From contig NZ_JANQNS010000008.1 in assembly GCF_028279465.1 (NCBI RefSeq), positions 124,001 through 188,000 on the forward strand: DNA of 64,000 nucleotides, read 5' to 3'. Positions 25,056-34,580 of the stretch are shown piece after piece. Under the pieces are notes generated by a model. That model saw only the letters and a program-made list of their open reading frames with translations, did not search any database and was not told the DNA's origin. The position numbers were made by a program, and so were the translations under genes. The stretch comes from Parasphingopyxis sp. Its GTDB lineage: Bacteria; Pseudomonadota; Alphaproteobacteria; Sphingomonadales; Sphingomonadaceae. Within the stretch, counting starts at the first letter, position 1. Each line of letters opens with the position of its first letter.

Positions 25056-27128
25056 TCAACGGGCGGAACCGAGCGCGGTGCGGATGGCGCTAACATCGTC
25101 CGGCGCATCGAAATGCGTATCGACGAGTTTGCGCAGTTTTTCGGCGGTTCGCGCGTCTTCGCCTTCGGCCTGGCGATAAACCGTGCCGACTTGTTCTGCG
25201 ATCTGCGCCCAATTGCGCTCGGTTCGCACAAAATCGCGCGCGGCTTCGCCCAGCCGTGCGCGCAGCGTTTCGTCGCCGATTGCCCGGTGCAAAACGGCGC
25301 GCAGGCTCTCCACATCGCCCTTGTCGAAAATCAGGCCGGTACGCTCATGGTCGATCACGTCCTGCAGCGCCCGGACGCTCGAGCCGATCACGGTCTTGCG
25401 CATCGCCATCGCTTCAAGCGGTTTCAGTGGCGATACGAGTTCGCAGACTTCGAGAGGACGGCGCGGATAGGCGCAGATGTCAAAAAGGGTGTAGAGATTC
25501 CGCGCCGTTTCGGGCGGCACGCGATCGACGAGGCGGATATGTTCCGCCATGCTGAGCCGTTCGATCTGCCGTTCGAGATCATATTCGATCGCACCGGCTT
25601 GCGTGCGTTTGGCCGCATCCGCCCCGACGATGAGCAGGCGAATGCGCTCGTCATCCTGGATCAGCGGCGCGGCGGCATCGACCAGCAGGTCGATCCCCTC
25701 ATAGCCGAGCATCGCCCCCATATAGCCGATCACGATATCGTTCGGGCCGACGCCGAACTGTGCCGCCAGATCGGCATCCGGCGCGTGTGGCGCGAACAGG
25801 TCGGCATCGACGCAGTTCGGGGCGAGCGTGATCCGGTCGGCATCCACACCCATCTCGACGAGCCTGTCGCGCATCGCTTCGTTTAGCGTAAGCACCTGAT
25901 CGGCCATGGCGAGCACCATGGTTTCGAGCGCGTCGTCGCGCTGACCTTGCAGGCTTTCGGAAAATCCGAGCTCGCGCGCATCCCGCGTGATCGACCAGAA
26001 ACTGCGTACCTCATAAACGAACGGCAGACCGAGCCGGCAGGCTGCGATGGCGGCTGGCAGGCCCGTCCAGAAATTGGTCGCGGCATGCACCAGCCCTATC
26101 TCATTCGCCGCAAAGGTTTTTTCGAAATAATCGGCGGCGTCCGCGATATAGCCATAGGCGCGTCCGCGCCGGCCAAAACCGTTTTCGAAACGGTACCGCA
26201 CTTCATCCACCTGTTCGGTGTCAGGCGTTCCATCGGGCGATGCTTCGCCGTCGCTCGGAAAGCCGGGCCGGGCGAAAGCGATCAGCGGCTGGCCGGTCTC
26301 GACGATAGCGCTGGCCAGCGCATGGCTGCGCATCGCATAGCCGCCCTGCGCATGTGGCTGCGCATTGTGCAGGCAATAGGCAATCGTCGTGCCGCGCGCC
26401 GGCGTGCGCGGCCGTTTTGCGGCGATATCCCGCAATTCGCCGGCAAGATCGCAATAGGCCAGCAACTCCTCCAGATGCGCGCGGAACGGACCATCGGCGA
26501 GGTCGGGCTTTGCAGCCAACGCCGTTTTCGCCGCGGCTATGGCGCCTGTATAATCATATGCATTGGCCTTGGCGTAAGAGAGTAGCCGGGTTAGATTTGT
26601 CGACTGCCGAATCGCCAGCGCGGCATTCAGCAGATCGACTTGGATCTCTGCAAAGCCAAGGCTGCGGGCGACGGCCGCTCCACCGCGGGCAAGATCGAAA
26701 TTATGGGTGTCCGACAGCGCATCGCTGCGCGGTTGCGCCGGCCGTGTTTCGCTCGAGATGTCCCCGAGCATCTCTGCAAGCGCATGCCTCTCGGCCTCGG
26801 AACCCGTGACCCATTCGTCCAACGGATCGGGCAGCGTCCCGAAAAGGCATGTTGTATCGTTTTCCCCGTGCAACCCGTCGAGACGGACCGGAGTATTCGA
26901 CGCTTCCACCAGCCAAGTCCAAATATGGCGACCATCGGCAAGGGTGCGGCGGAAATCCATGCTGCCGGGATCGGGCGTAAGAGACAGGTCGTCAGCGCCA
27001 TTGGCGATAACCGTGACCCACATCCAGCCCTTGCGCGGCCCGCAGATCGTAATCGCGCCGTCTTGCACGGCAATGTCGCGCCGGCTCATCCGGTCGGCGT
27101 CGTGCAATTTCACCATATTCGGCGGCAT
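25056..27128 (-). CDS. Glycosyltransferase, GT4-like, with long N-terminal extension
   Basis: 690 residues. The C-terminal ~430 residues (about 250-655) are a GT-B fold GT4-type transferase: acceptor domain with AQPHAQGGYAMRSHALASAI and LPFVYEVRSFWSI, nucleotide-sugar domain with IVIGYMGAMLGYEGIDLLVD, PRRPLEVCELVSPLKPLEAM (E-x7-E-like) and GLIFDKGD. The first ~240 residues have a beta-rich start and a helical part with TPR-like spacing (SYAKANAYDYTGAIAAAKTALAAK). It lies between wecB and the GSCFA gene on the same strand. Donor and acceptor sugars unknown. Confidence 0.85.
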   Translation of the reverse strand: MPPNMVKLHDADRMSRRDIAVQDGAITICGPRKGWMWVTVIANGADDLSLTPDPGSMDFRRTLADGRHIWTWLVEASNTPVRLDGLHGENDTTCLFGTLPDPLDEWVTGSEAERHALAEMLGDISSETRPAQPRSDALSDTHNFDLARGGAAVARSLGFAEIQVDLLNAALAIRQSTNLTRLLSYAKANAYDYTGAIAAAKTALAAKPDLADGPFRAHLEELLAYCDLAGELRDIAAKRPRTPARGTTIAYCLHNAQPHAQGGYAMRSHALASAIVETGQPLIAFARPGFPSDGEASPDGTPDTEQVDEVRYRFENGFGRRGRAYGYIADAADYFEKTFAANEIGLVHAATNFWTGLPAAIAACRLGLPFVYEVRSFWSITRDARELGFSESLQGQRDDALETMVLAMADQVLTLNEAMRDRLVEMGVDADRITLAPNCVDADLFAPHAPDADLAAQFGVGPNDIVIGYMGAMLGYEGIDLLVDAAAPLIQDDERIRLLIVGADAAKRTQAGAIEYDLERQIERLSMAEHIRLVDRVPPETARNLYTLFDICAYPRRPLEVCELVSPLKPLEAMAMRKTVIGSSVRALQDVIDHERTGLIFDKGDVESLRAVLHRAIGDETLRARLGEAARDFVRTERNWAQIAEQVGTVYRQAEGEDARTAEKLRKLVDTHFDAPDDVSAIRTALGSAR

Positions 27129-27182
27129 TCCGGGTTGCCCCTTATGCGCCAGGATGCCGATCGGCGAAGTTCGATCGCGTTT

Positions 27183-28847
27183 CTAGCGTTTTTCATGGTC
27201 GAGCGCGCGCTTGATCCGCTGCTTTATCTGCCGAATCTGTCGGAGTTGCCAATCCGATTTCCCGCTTACCCCCCGGATCATCTTTTGCGCTTCCTCGTTG
27301 CGTCCCAATTCGTGAAGACATGCCGCGCAGTAAATCACGGTCGCGATATGCCGATCGGGCAGGGTGGCGGCCGGGAGCAGCCGATCGATTGCGGCTTCGT
27401 AGTGCCCCATAACATGCAGAGCGCGGCCGATCCTCGCCTGGGCATAACCCGTGTTGCGCGGCTGGAACTTCAGCCACTCCTTCTCAATCTGCAACAGCGT
27501 AGATTCGGACTTCATCGCGATGGCGGCTTCGACATAGGCCTCCCAATGATCGGTTTCTTTCAGATCGCTGAGGCACAGGGGCCGAATGAAATTCCTTGCG
27601 CGTGCGGGTTTTCCGGAGGCTATCATGCTGCGCGCGGCAAGAACCTGCATCGCCGGACGCCTATCTTTCCGCGCGAGGCCGATTACCTCCGCAGGGCGCT
27701 GGGTCTCGTAAAGGAACTTCGCATATTCCAGAGCGAAGGCCGGCGATGATTTTGCAGCGCCGGAATGCTCCTCAAAGAACTCCCCGTCCCCCGATGCGCG
27801 TGCTTCCCGTGCCCGTTCCGCCAGCAGGAGCGCTTCAGCCGGTTCCGCCGGTTCGATATCCACTTCGGTCAGGATTGCGGATGCCAGCGTTTTGTTTCCA
27901 GTAAAGGCGTTAACCATTCGCTCGACATTCAGCGCGATCATATCCTTGTTTACATGGACGAAATCTTCGGTCCATGAGAAATTCCTGTCGCTCAGCGATA
28001 CGGTTTCGAAGCTCGGAAAGTAGGAAACCCTCGGGTCTTCGGCGATGATCTGCTCGGCCACCGCACGCAGCACGGATTTGGAATATGTGTTGGCGGCGAT
28101 GACGTCGGTCGGCCGGTGGGTAGCCACCATCGGCACCGGCGAAACGGTGAGAATGACGGAGAGATCGTCCTTGGCATTGGCAAATGCGATGTCGAGCGCC
28201 TGGCGAAGATAGGTATGGCATTCTTCGAAACTCAGAACATGCAGCGCAAATCGATCGGGATGCTTCTCGAGTATGGAGGGGAGCGGGCCGGTGTTCAGAT
28301 AGGTTTGGGCTTCCGTATCCCACCACAGCTCGACGAGGCCGAGCGTCATGATCATGACTCTGCATTCCGCGAGGGTGCGGGTTGCGTCGATCAGGCCCTT
28401 TCGGCGTTGCCGCACGGTCTTGAGCGCCGCGGGCCTGATGCTGTTGACCATGTGCAGATCGATATATCTGTTCTTCCCGACCTCGAGGATACTCTTCTCT
28501 TCGTCGTAGATTTTCTCGCCAAAAGCCCAGGCAAATTCGTTGAAGATCGACGGCGTACCGAAATTGTTGACGATCTCTCGCGGGAGGCCTTTGAAACTAG
28601 GCTGCTCGAAAAGTTCGCGGATGGGTATACGGAATCCGCGCCGGATCAGTTCGCTCTCCACATTGCGTGCGAAACAGGAGCCGATCGTGAATATCTTCTC
28701 GCCAGGCGTCAGCTGAAAAGGGACGTCGAAGGCGGGATTGGCGATCGGTTCGACCCGGTTCTCGGTATTGCGCGATCCCCAGGTCGCATATTCGTTTTTC
28801 TTGCGAATTCGAACCGCTTCGCGGCCGTCAAGCGAGATTAGTGGCAT
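27183..28847 (-). CDS. GSCFA-domain protein (putative SGNH-like esterase/acyltransferase)
   Basis: 554 residues. GEKIFTIGSCFARNVESEL contains the name-giving GSCFA motif at 56-60; the conserved region runs to about residue 320 and includes VMIMTLGLVELW, LTVSPVPM, and SYFPSFE. GSCFA proteins are related to SGNH/GDSL hydrolases, with the Ser of GSCFA as candidate nucleophile, and occur in polysaccharide loci; the activity is not established. The C-terminal ~200 residues are helical and TPR-like (QARIGRALHVMGHYEAAIDRL). A neighbour of glycosyltransferases on both sides, so glycan O-acyl transfer or removal is a reasonable inference. Confidence 0.82.
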   Translation of the reverse strand: MPLISLDGREAVRIRKKNEYATWGSRNTENRVEPIANPAFDVPFQLTPGEKIFTIGSCFARNVESELIRRGFRIPIRELFEQPSFKGLPREIVNNFGTPSIFNEFAWAFGEKIYDEEKSILEVGKNRYIDLHMVNSIRPAALKTVRQRRKGLIDATRTLAECRVMIMTLGLVELWWDTEAQTYLNTGPLPSILEKHPDRFALHVLSFEECHTYLRQALDIAFANAKDDLSVILTVSPVPMVATHRPTDVIAANTYSKSVLRAVAEQIIAEDPRVSYFPSFETVSLSDRNFSWTEDFVHVNKDMIALNVERMVNAFTGNKTLASAILTEVDIEPAEPAEALLLAERAREARASGDGEFFEEHSGAAKSSPAFALEYAKFLYETQRPAEVIGLARKDRRPAMQVLAARSMIASGKPARARNFIRPLCLSDLKETDHWEAYVEAAIAMKSESTLLQIEKEWLKFQPRNTGYAQARIGRALHVMGHYEAAIDRLLPAATLPDRHIATVIYCAACLHELGRNEEAQKMIRGVSGKSDWQLRQIRQIKQRIKRALDHEKR

Positions 28848-29019
28848 AGAATGTTTCAGACTTTCCCGAACGCGACCTCTGGCGATCGACCCGGCACCTT
28901 ATGTTACGGCGCATCTGTCCGATATTGTGCTTTGCGGCAAATGGAAACCCATCAGTGACTTGGCGTGCTCTTATCGCGACCAGCGCAGTACGGTTCCCGC
29001 CCGTTGCGCAGTCACCGCA

Positions 29020-32000
29020 TCAGATCCGCTTCACATCCGAATTTTTGAGGAAAACGCTATCCAGATCACTCAATACGGTCACCGCCGGCCATAGGCGCTC
29101 GATCGCGTGATATATGGTTCCGTCATTTGGAATCGGCTCGTTCGGCCAACCATAATCGTCGCCGAACAGCGCATTCATCCGTCGGACGACCGAGGTTTTC
29201 GTCCAGAACATATTGCCCACGGGAAACATCACCGGGCTATCGGGTAGGGGACGGCCTAGCAGCGTCTCGAGTAGAGGAAGCTGGCGCCGAGATGCCTCCC
29301 AACCGACGATATGCGGGTCCATCGCCGTTACGAGGCCGGTCGCACGATCCGTAATCTCGCCAAGCGCGGATGACACGTTGTTCTGATCGCCGAGCAGTAT
29401 CTCCATCAGGAAACGGTGCCACTGCGCGCCGCCGCTCGCGGAACCGATCGACTGTTTCTGGTGCAGGTGGCACCAGATCGCCGCGTCTGCCAGCGACGGT
29501 TCGCTGTCGATAAGCTCCATGAAAGGCAGGATGTCGCGTCCGCGATTGGGCACCACGCGAATCTCCGGATCGAGACCGGCACTGTCTGCAATCTCCTGGA
29601 TTCTCGCAGCTTTCGAATCTGTGTCGGTCGTAAAGACTAATCGGCTGGTATCTTGCAAGGCGCGATAGCTCTCCAAATCTTGCGCCAGCGAACCGACATA
29701 ATAGGCATGCATATGAACTGCGAAATCCGGCGCTGCGTCCTTAGCCGTGGGCGCTTCGGCGAGCTGCTCCACGATTCGCGAACGGGCATGCATCCACTCG
29801 CCTTCGTCTTTCAGCGCTTGCTCAGCTTCCTGCTGATTTCGCCAGATCATGCGGCGGCCAAGATGCCAGATCTTGGCGCGCTCACGCGCTCGCAATGCTG
29901 TATGTTCGTCATCTCCAGCGAAGAGGACTGCCACGTCGAATTCGCCATCGCCTTCTGCGCTGTGGCCGCGCGCATCGACGGCGGCGTCTAGCCTGGACCG
30001 GATCACGGTGAAGGGCGGCGCCTCATGTTCGCCGGTCACGGTTCCGGTTGGTTCGATCGCGCCACCCGCGTCTTGCAAAAGTTCGGTCTTGGTCGGCCGG
30101 GCCAGCAAGCGTCTACAGGCCGTATATGAGTCGCCATAAGGGACGGTTTCCAGCAAGGGCGATTGCGCATAGGTCTCGTCGCAGAATCCCGAGGCATTCT
30201 CGAACATGATAACGGGATTGGCGAAGCGGATTGCATCGAAGACCACATTGGGCAACGGGTCGAGCCGCGAACTCAAGAACATCGCGTCGGCCGCCTTGCA
30301 CACGTCGAAATAATAATCGCCGGCGGGCAGGAAGAAGAGGTTGCCGTCCGGATCGTTGGCGCCGGCCTGTTGCATCTGGAAATCGAGCCAGGCGCCGAAC
30401 TGGATATCCTCATGATTCTGCCCGTCGCCGATCCAGATGAAAACGGCTGACGGATCGATGTCGCGAGCATGCTGCGACGCGACGATGAACAGATCGGTGC
30501 CCTTGCGCATCTGCGCTTGCCCGGCGCCATAGATCACGCGTTTGCCGGTAAGGTCTGCGCCAATGATCCGCGATACGCGTTCGCGGGCCGCCGCGAAATC
30601 GCTCGCGCTCAGCTTGGGATCGGGCAGCCGCTCCTGCGGAATGATATAGGAGTCCCGATCCACATCGAATTGCGTGTCCTCGAAAACGCCCGCCCATGAA
30701 TCCCGCACGCTTTCGGATGAGAAGGCGAGGGTGTCGGAGTAGAGCGCGGCGATCTTCGTTTTGTAGTATGGAAAAGTGTAATGCTTATATTCGTGGATAT
30801 AGCAGCCGAAGGGAACGCCGCGCGCGACCATTTCGCGAATGAAGGCGAAGCTCTCCACTGAATTGAGAATGGCAAAATCGGCGGATTCGAGAGCGGGGTG
30901 CTCGAAATACTGAAAATCGGCGGCTGGATTTTCGGTGACTATCACAGCCGAACTCGTGGCGGCGAAATCGTCCAACAACGAGCCGTCGCGGAGCGACAAC
31001 GCGACGACATTGCAGGTCTTGGTAGCCTCCTGCGCGAGTTTGAGCGCGACGGCAGGCGCGCCTGTCCGCGAAAAATCATGGCTGGCGATCAGGCATGTCG
31101 GGCGGTCGGGGTCGAACAATTGCTCCCCGTCGATCATGTTTTCACGCAGCTGTTTGAGGCTGAACCGGCCTTCGGTGAAGCCATAGGACAGATAATGCTG
31201 CCAGGCATCGAGACCCGGCTTGTCGATATCGGAGTAGGTTTCGCGATAATATTTTGCGGAGAAGTCCGAGACTTTCCGATCGACCGGTTCGCCAAGGCCG
31301 ATCAGTTCAAAGGCGAGTTCGGCGGCATGGGGAATGTCATCGACAATGGCCTGGGCAAGCGCTTCGTCCCGTACGAGCTTCGAAATTTTGCCGTCCAGAT
31401 TGGATATGGTCGACCGGGCGAGATGATAGCGGTTCGGCGGCCGGCCTTCGCGCCGACCGATCGTATCAAAATGCTCCTTTGCGGTGAGAATCTCGAGGTC
31501 CCGATAAGCACGCTGATAGAAGTCGATGTCGAACCGGAAATTCGGCCTACGATCGTATAGCTCCGCGCCAATGTAGTCTCGCCAGATAGCGTCGAGGTGC
31601 CGGCGGTCTTCGTCCTTCTCCTCTATCCGGCTCGTTTTCGCATTTTGCAGGCAATATTGCGACAGGGGCGAGAGCCCGCTCGCCGCGTCATATTCAGCCG
31701 ATGCGATGAAGGCATCGTTGGCGAATTCGGCGTTCGGATCGCGGCCGATCATCCATCCGAGCATCAGATAGTGCTGGATCGGATAGTGCGGCGCCGCGCC
31801 CATCTCGAACTGCGCGCAATAATGCTCTTCGTCGAATGCGTAACGGATCAGATCGGTTTCGGGATGTGTAGTGGTGAGGCGCGCGGGCCTGTCGCGCATG
31901 ATCGTCCGCTCGATCTCGAAAGACTCCTTCGGCGGATCGACGATATTCAGAAGAAAGCCGAGCCTCCGATTATCCTGCGCGCCCGGATTATCGAGATACT

Positions 32001-32256
32001 CGCTGACGAATTGCAGCGTGATATCGCCATCGACCGTATGGATCGGCTCCATCGCGTGAAGCTTACCACGGTGCAGTTCGACATGGTGAACCGATTGCCC
32101 GTCGAAAATGGCTATCCGCTTATTCTCCGGCCAGTCATCGGCATTGGGTATGTACAGGTTGATGCTGATCTCTTCGCAGCCCGTGACGCGGATCGCGCCT
32201 TCGGTCTGCAGCCAGCCATCCTTATGCCAGTTCCAAGCATCGATTTTCAGCGCCAA
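29020..32256 (-). CDS. Giant glycosyltransferase: D-rich repeats + GT4-like + RgpF-like domain
   Basis: About 1080 residues. The N-terminal ~200 residues are beta-rich. Three short surface-glycan repeats follow (numbered on the longer 1095-residue frame): near 156-192 (HYLMLGWMIGRDPN), 259-292 (FDTIGRREGRPPN) and 347-383 (YLSYGFTEGRFS). A GT4-like transferase covers about 590-730 (YGAGQAQMRKGTDLFI, FIWIGDG, LSSRLDPLPNVVFDAI). The C-terminal ~230 residues match rhamnan synthesis protein F (HMHAYYVGSLAQDLESY, VVPNRGRDILPF, PVGNMFWTKTSVVRRM, DYGWPNEP, DGTIYHAIERLWP). It probably adds rhamnose or related residues, fitting the rfb genes. The start is a TTG: 32256 has GGAGA 5 bp upstream; a TTG at 32307 is possible. 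Confidence 0.83.
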   Translation of the reverse strand: MALKIDAWNWHKDGWLQTEGAIRVTGCEEISINLYIPNADDWPENKRIAIFDGQSVHHVELHRGKLHAMEPIHTVDGDITLQFVSEYLDNPGAQDNRRLGFLLNIVDPPKESFEIERTIMRDRPARLTTTHPETDLIRYAFDEEHYCAQFEMGAAPHYPIQHYLMLGWMIGRDPNAEFANDAFIASAEYDAASGLSPLSQYCLQNAKTSRIEEKDEDRRHLDAIWRDYIGAELYDRRPNFRFDIDFYQRAYRDLEILTAKEHFDTIGRREGRPPNRYHLARSTISNLDGKISKLVRDEALAQAIVDDIPHAAELAFELIGLGEPVDRKVSDFSAKYYRETYSDIDKPGLDAWQHYLSYGFTEGRFSLKQLRENMIDGEQLFDPDRPTCLIASHDFSRTGAPAVALKLAQEATKTCNVVALSLRDGSLLDDFAATSSAVIVTENPAADFQYFEHPALESADFAILNSVESFAFIREMVARGVPFGCYIHEYKHYTFPYYKTKIAALYSDTLAFSSESVRDSWAGVFEDTQFDVDRDSYIIPQERLPDPKLSASDFAAARERVSRIIGADLTGKRVIYGAGQAQMRKGTDLFIVASQHARDIDPSAVFIWIGDGQNHEDIQFGAWLDFQMQQAGANDPDGNLFFLPAGDYYFDVCKAADAMFLSSRLDPLPNVVFDAIRFANPVIMFENASGFCDETYAQSPLLETVPYGDSYTACRRLLARPTKTELLQDAGGAIEPTGTVTGEHEAPPFTVIRSRLDAAVDARGHSAEGDGEFDVAVLFAGDDEHTALRARERAKIWHLGRRMIWRNQQEAEQALKDEGEWMHARSRIVEQLAEAPTAKDAAPDFAVHMHAYYVGSLAQDLESYRALQDTSRLVFTTDTDSKAARIQEIADSAGLDPEIRVVPNRGRDILPFMELIDSEPSLADAAIWCHLHQKQSIGSASGGAQWHRFLMEILLGDQNNVSSALGEITDRATGLVTAMDPHIVGWEASRRQLPLLETLLGRPLPDSPVMFPVGNMFWTKTSVVRRMNALFGDDYGWPNEPIPNDGTIYHAIERLWPAVTVLSDLDSVFLKNSDVKRI

Positions 32257-32422
32257 GAGACTCTCCGGGACACGATGGGCATTGGGCGGGCCGTCTGCGC
32301 AAAACAACGGAATGTGCTAGTGACTGCCCCTGGTCGCGGGGAAGTATCCTGCTCGGCAGAGACACGCAATAGACCGAGACTATTTCCGTAGCCGGATCGC
32401 GGCGACGCTATTCCATCGAGAC

Positions 32423-32638
32423 ATGACGGATATCGTCACCGCGAAAAAAGTTGTTTTCCGTCGTGATGTGGTCGACGATGCGCGTGAAGCAGGGGGTATG
32501 TTGGTGAGATCGGTCAATACTATCGCATGGATTGCGCCGGGCGCGTATTTCGATCCCGACAGTCGGCGGCGGTTGCGGCCGATGTGCAGCTATTGCGATG
32601 GATTGAAAGCCGAATTGCGGGCGAACGCTGGAAAATGA
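32423..32638 (+). CDS. Possible small protein (71 aa) coupled to the epimerase gene
   Basis: An ATG at 32423 opens a 71-codon frame whose TGA (32636-32638) overlaps the ATG of the epimerase (32635) as ATGA, the coupling arrangement seen elsewhere in this window. The product is basic with a CSYC pair (MCSYCDGLKAELR) and no recognised domain. The frame stays open upstream to 32324 without an ATG. It could be a real small leader protein or chance; codon usage is not decisive. If it is not real, 32308-32634 is a noncoding divergent region. Confidence 0.3.
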   Translation: MTDIVTAKKVVFRRDVVDDAREAGGMLVRSVNTIAWIAPGAYFDPDSRRRLRPMCSYCDGLKAELRANAGK

Positions 32639-33552
32639 CAATTTATGTCACTGGCGCGTCCGGCTTTATCGGGTCCGCTATCGTTCGATATCTGGATCAA
32701 CATGGCGGCGACGTTCGGGCGATTGCGCGCAAACCGTCTCCCGCATTGCCGGATGACGATTCGCGGCAGGTTCATACGTCCCACCTGTTCGATGGCGATT
32801 GGCTCGATGCCGATTGCACGGATGCGGCGATTATTCATTGCGCCGGATTGTCCGATCCGCGCATCAGCTTTGCCTCGCGCAACGAACTCTACGATAGGGA
32901 AGTCGGGCCGCATGTCGCGATGATGGAATCGCTGATCGCTCGAGGATGGAGAGGGCGGCTTATCTTCATATCGTCTGGCGGCACGGTCTATGGGGATACG
33001 GACAAGCTACCGATAAGTGAGAATGTGCTGCCGCAGCCGAAAAATGACTATGGCCTCTACAATCTGTTTCTCGAACAGGCCTTTGCGTTTCTGTCCCAAA
33101 GGTTCGGTACCGAGACAATTTCGCTGCGGGTGTCCAATCCCTATGGCGGTTTCGTGCGTAAGCCGGGCCAGGGCATTATTCCGATATTGATCGACGCGAT
33201 CCTGGAGGACCGGACGATCGAACTGTTCGGCGACGGCAGTGCGTTGCGCGATTATATCGCCATGGACGATCTGTGCCGGGCCGTGAGACTGGCGGTGGAT
33301 ACCGATCTTTCGGACCCGAGCCTGACGCTCAATATCGGCAGCGGGCGCGGCGTATCCGTACGCGAGCTGATCAGCCATATCGAGGAGATGACGGGCCGCT
33401 CGATCAGAACGAGGCAGGTCGCGCTGGGCGCCAATGTGCATTCGAATATTTTATGTTGCGCGCGCGCGCGAGACCAGCTCGGCTGGTCCGCGGAAATCGC
33501 GATCGAGACCGGATTGGCTGAGATGCTGTGCGAGGCTGGCTTGATCGAGTAG
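32635..33552 (+). CDS. NAD-dependent epimerase/dehydratase homologue lacking the catalytic Lys
   Basis: 305 residues, extended SDR family of nucleotide-sugar enzymes. VTGASGFIGSAIV (6-18) binds NAD; SSGGTVYGD at 113-121 gives the Ser; the Tyr segment reads D-Y139-G-L-Y-N143-L, so the usual Y-x3-K has Asn in place of Lys. LRVSNPYGGF, FGDGSALRDYIAMDDLCRA and LNIGSGRGVSVREL are standard for sugar epimerases/dehydratases. I place the start at 32635; the longer frame to 32527 precedes the nucleotide-binding strand with no recognisable sequence. Likely a sugar-nucleotide modifier for the glycan, with altered or lost activity. Confidence 0.85.
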   Translation: MTIYVTGASGFIGSAIVRYLDQHGGDVRAIARKPSPALPDDDSRQVHTSHLFDGDWLDADCTDAAIIHCAGLSDPRISFASRNELYDREVGPHVAMMESLIARGWRGRLIFISSGGTVYGDTDKLPISENVLPQPKNDYGLYNLFLEQAFAFLSQRFGTETISLRVSNPYGGFVRKPGQGIIPILIDAILEDRTIELFGDGSALRDYIAMDDLCRAVRLAVDTDLSDPSLTLNIGSGRGVSVRELISHIEEMTGRSIRTRQVALGANVHSNILCCARARDQLGWSAEIAIETGLAEMLCEAGLIE

Positions 33553-33607
33553 ATCAGGCCTTTCGGACTCGTTCGACCCGGCGGTCTGCTGCCGTTTGGT
33601 CTGGTGC

Positions 33608-34372
33608 CTAAGCGAAATAGTCTTCGAAACCGTAACCCAGGCGCTCGCCGACGTCTTCCGCGATGGAGGTGAAGACGGCCTTATCCTCATCGCTCCAATC
33701 CACTTCGCTCAGCTTGAGGAATTTCGTCAGATCGCGGTCAGGCGCGGCTTCCGGTCTCTGCGAGTGCAGATACGCTGCCATTTTGCCGATCACATCCTCA
33801 TCAACGCCGATATATTCGCCGATCAACTTTGCAACGCTATCCGGGTCGGTGGCCAACTGGTGGAAATCGAACTCTACGAAATTTTCGTCAAGCTCATCCC
33901 GGATATCGAGCCAGGCGGCATTGGTGTCCGCCCATTCCCGCGTGTGATGGGCGATGTCCTTCTCGGGGAATTTCTTCAGCTTCGAATGTATATTGTCGAC
34001 ATGGCGGCGCGAGCAATGAATGAATTTCACATTCTTGTGGAATTTGTTCAGATCTGGCGCCGCTAGTATCGGCGTGATGGTTGGGGTTTTGTCGACGATG
34101 TATTCCGAGCCGATCTCTTCGACGAGATATCGCTCATATCCGTGGAACAAATGGCGCAGCAGAACGAAGGGGCGTAACTTGTAGAGTCCGTTCCCAGGCT
34201 CGTCATGGCCAAGGCCCGAACTATTGTGCCGGCGTATCGTAGCGATCATATCAACGAGTATGGGGGCCAGATGCCCCTCGCCATAACCTTTATACTGTGT
34301 TTCACCTAACGCGTTGCGGATGGCAGACGTGCCGGAACGCGTTGACCCCAATACATAAATTATCCCCGCCAT
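33608..34372 (-). CDS. Sulfotransferase-family protein
   Basis: 254 residues from the ATG at 34372, which directly precedes the first beta strand and P-loop (MAGIIYVLGSTRSGTSAIRN; AAGGG about 9 bp upstream). The longer frame to 34510 adds a sequence with no domain. GSTRSGTSAI is the PAPS 5'-phosphosulfate-binding loop, and VKFIHCSRRHVDNIHSKLK resembles the 3'-phosphate-binding region (R-x7-S). Sulfotransferases move sulfate from PAPS to hydroxyl groups, here presumably on the polysaccharide. Convergent with the epimerase, divergent from the repeat protein at 34581. Confidence 0.78.
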   Translation of the reverse strand: MAGIIYVLGSTRSGTSAIRNALGETQYKGYGEGHLAPILVDMIATIRRHNSSGLGHDEPGNGLYKLRPFVLLRHLFHGYERYLVEEIGSEYIVDKTPTITPILAAPDLNKFHKNVKFIHCSRRHVDNIHSKLKKFPEKDIAHHTREWADTNAAWLDIRDELDENFVEFDFHQLATDPDSVAKLIGEYIGVDEDVIGKMAAYLHSQRPEAAPDRDLTKFLKLSEVDWSDEDKAVFTSIAEDVGERLGYGFEDYFA

Positions 34373-34580
34373 CGAAGTTGACCCTTGTTTTGCGACCCTC
34401 TGCTTCTCGTTAGCATTATTCCGAAACATTGCCACGCCACCCATCCCCAAAAACGGTTCACGCTTGCAACTTACCGGGGATCGAATAAGCAGTAGAGAAG
34501 GAATCGGCACATCGGGGGATAAAGTTCTGAAGTCCGCGAGTTCTAAACAGGCGCGTGCGTGTGCGTTGGCGCGCGGTTTG

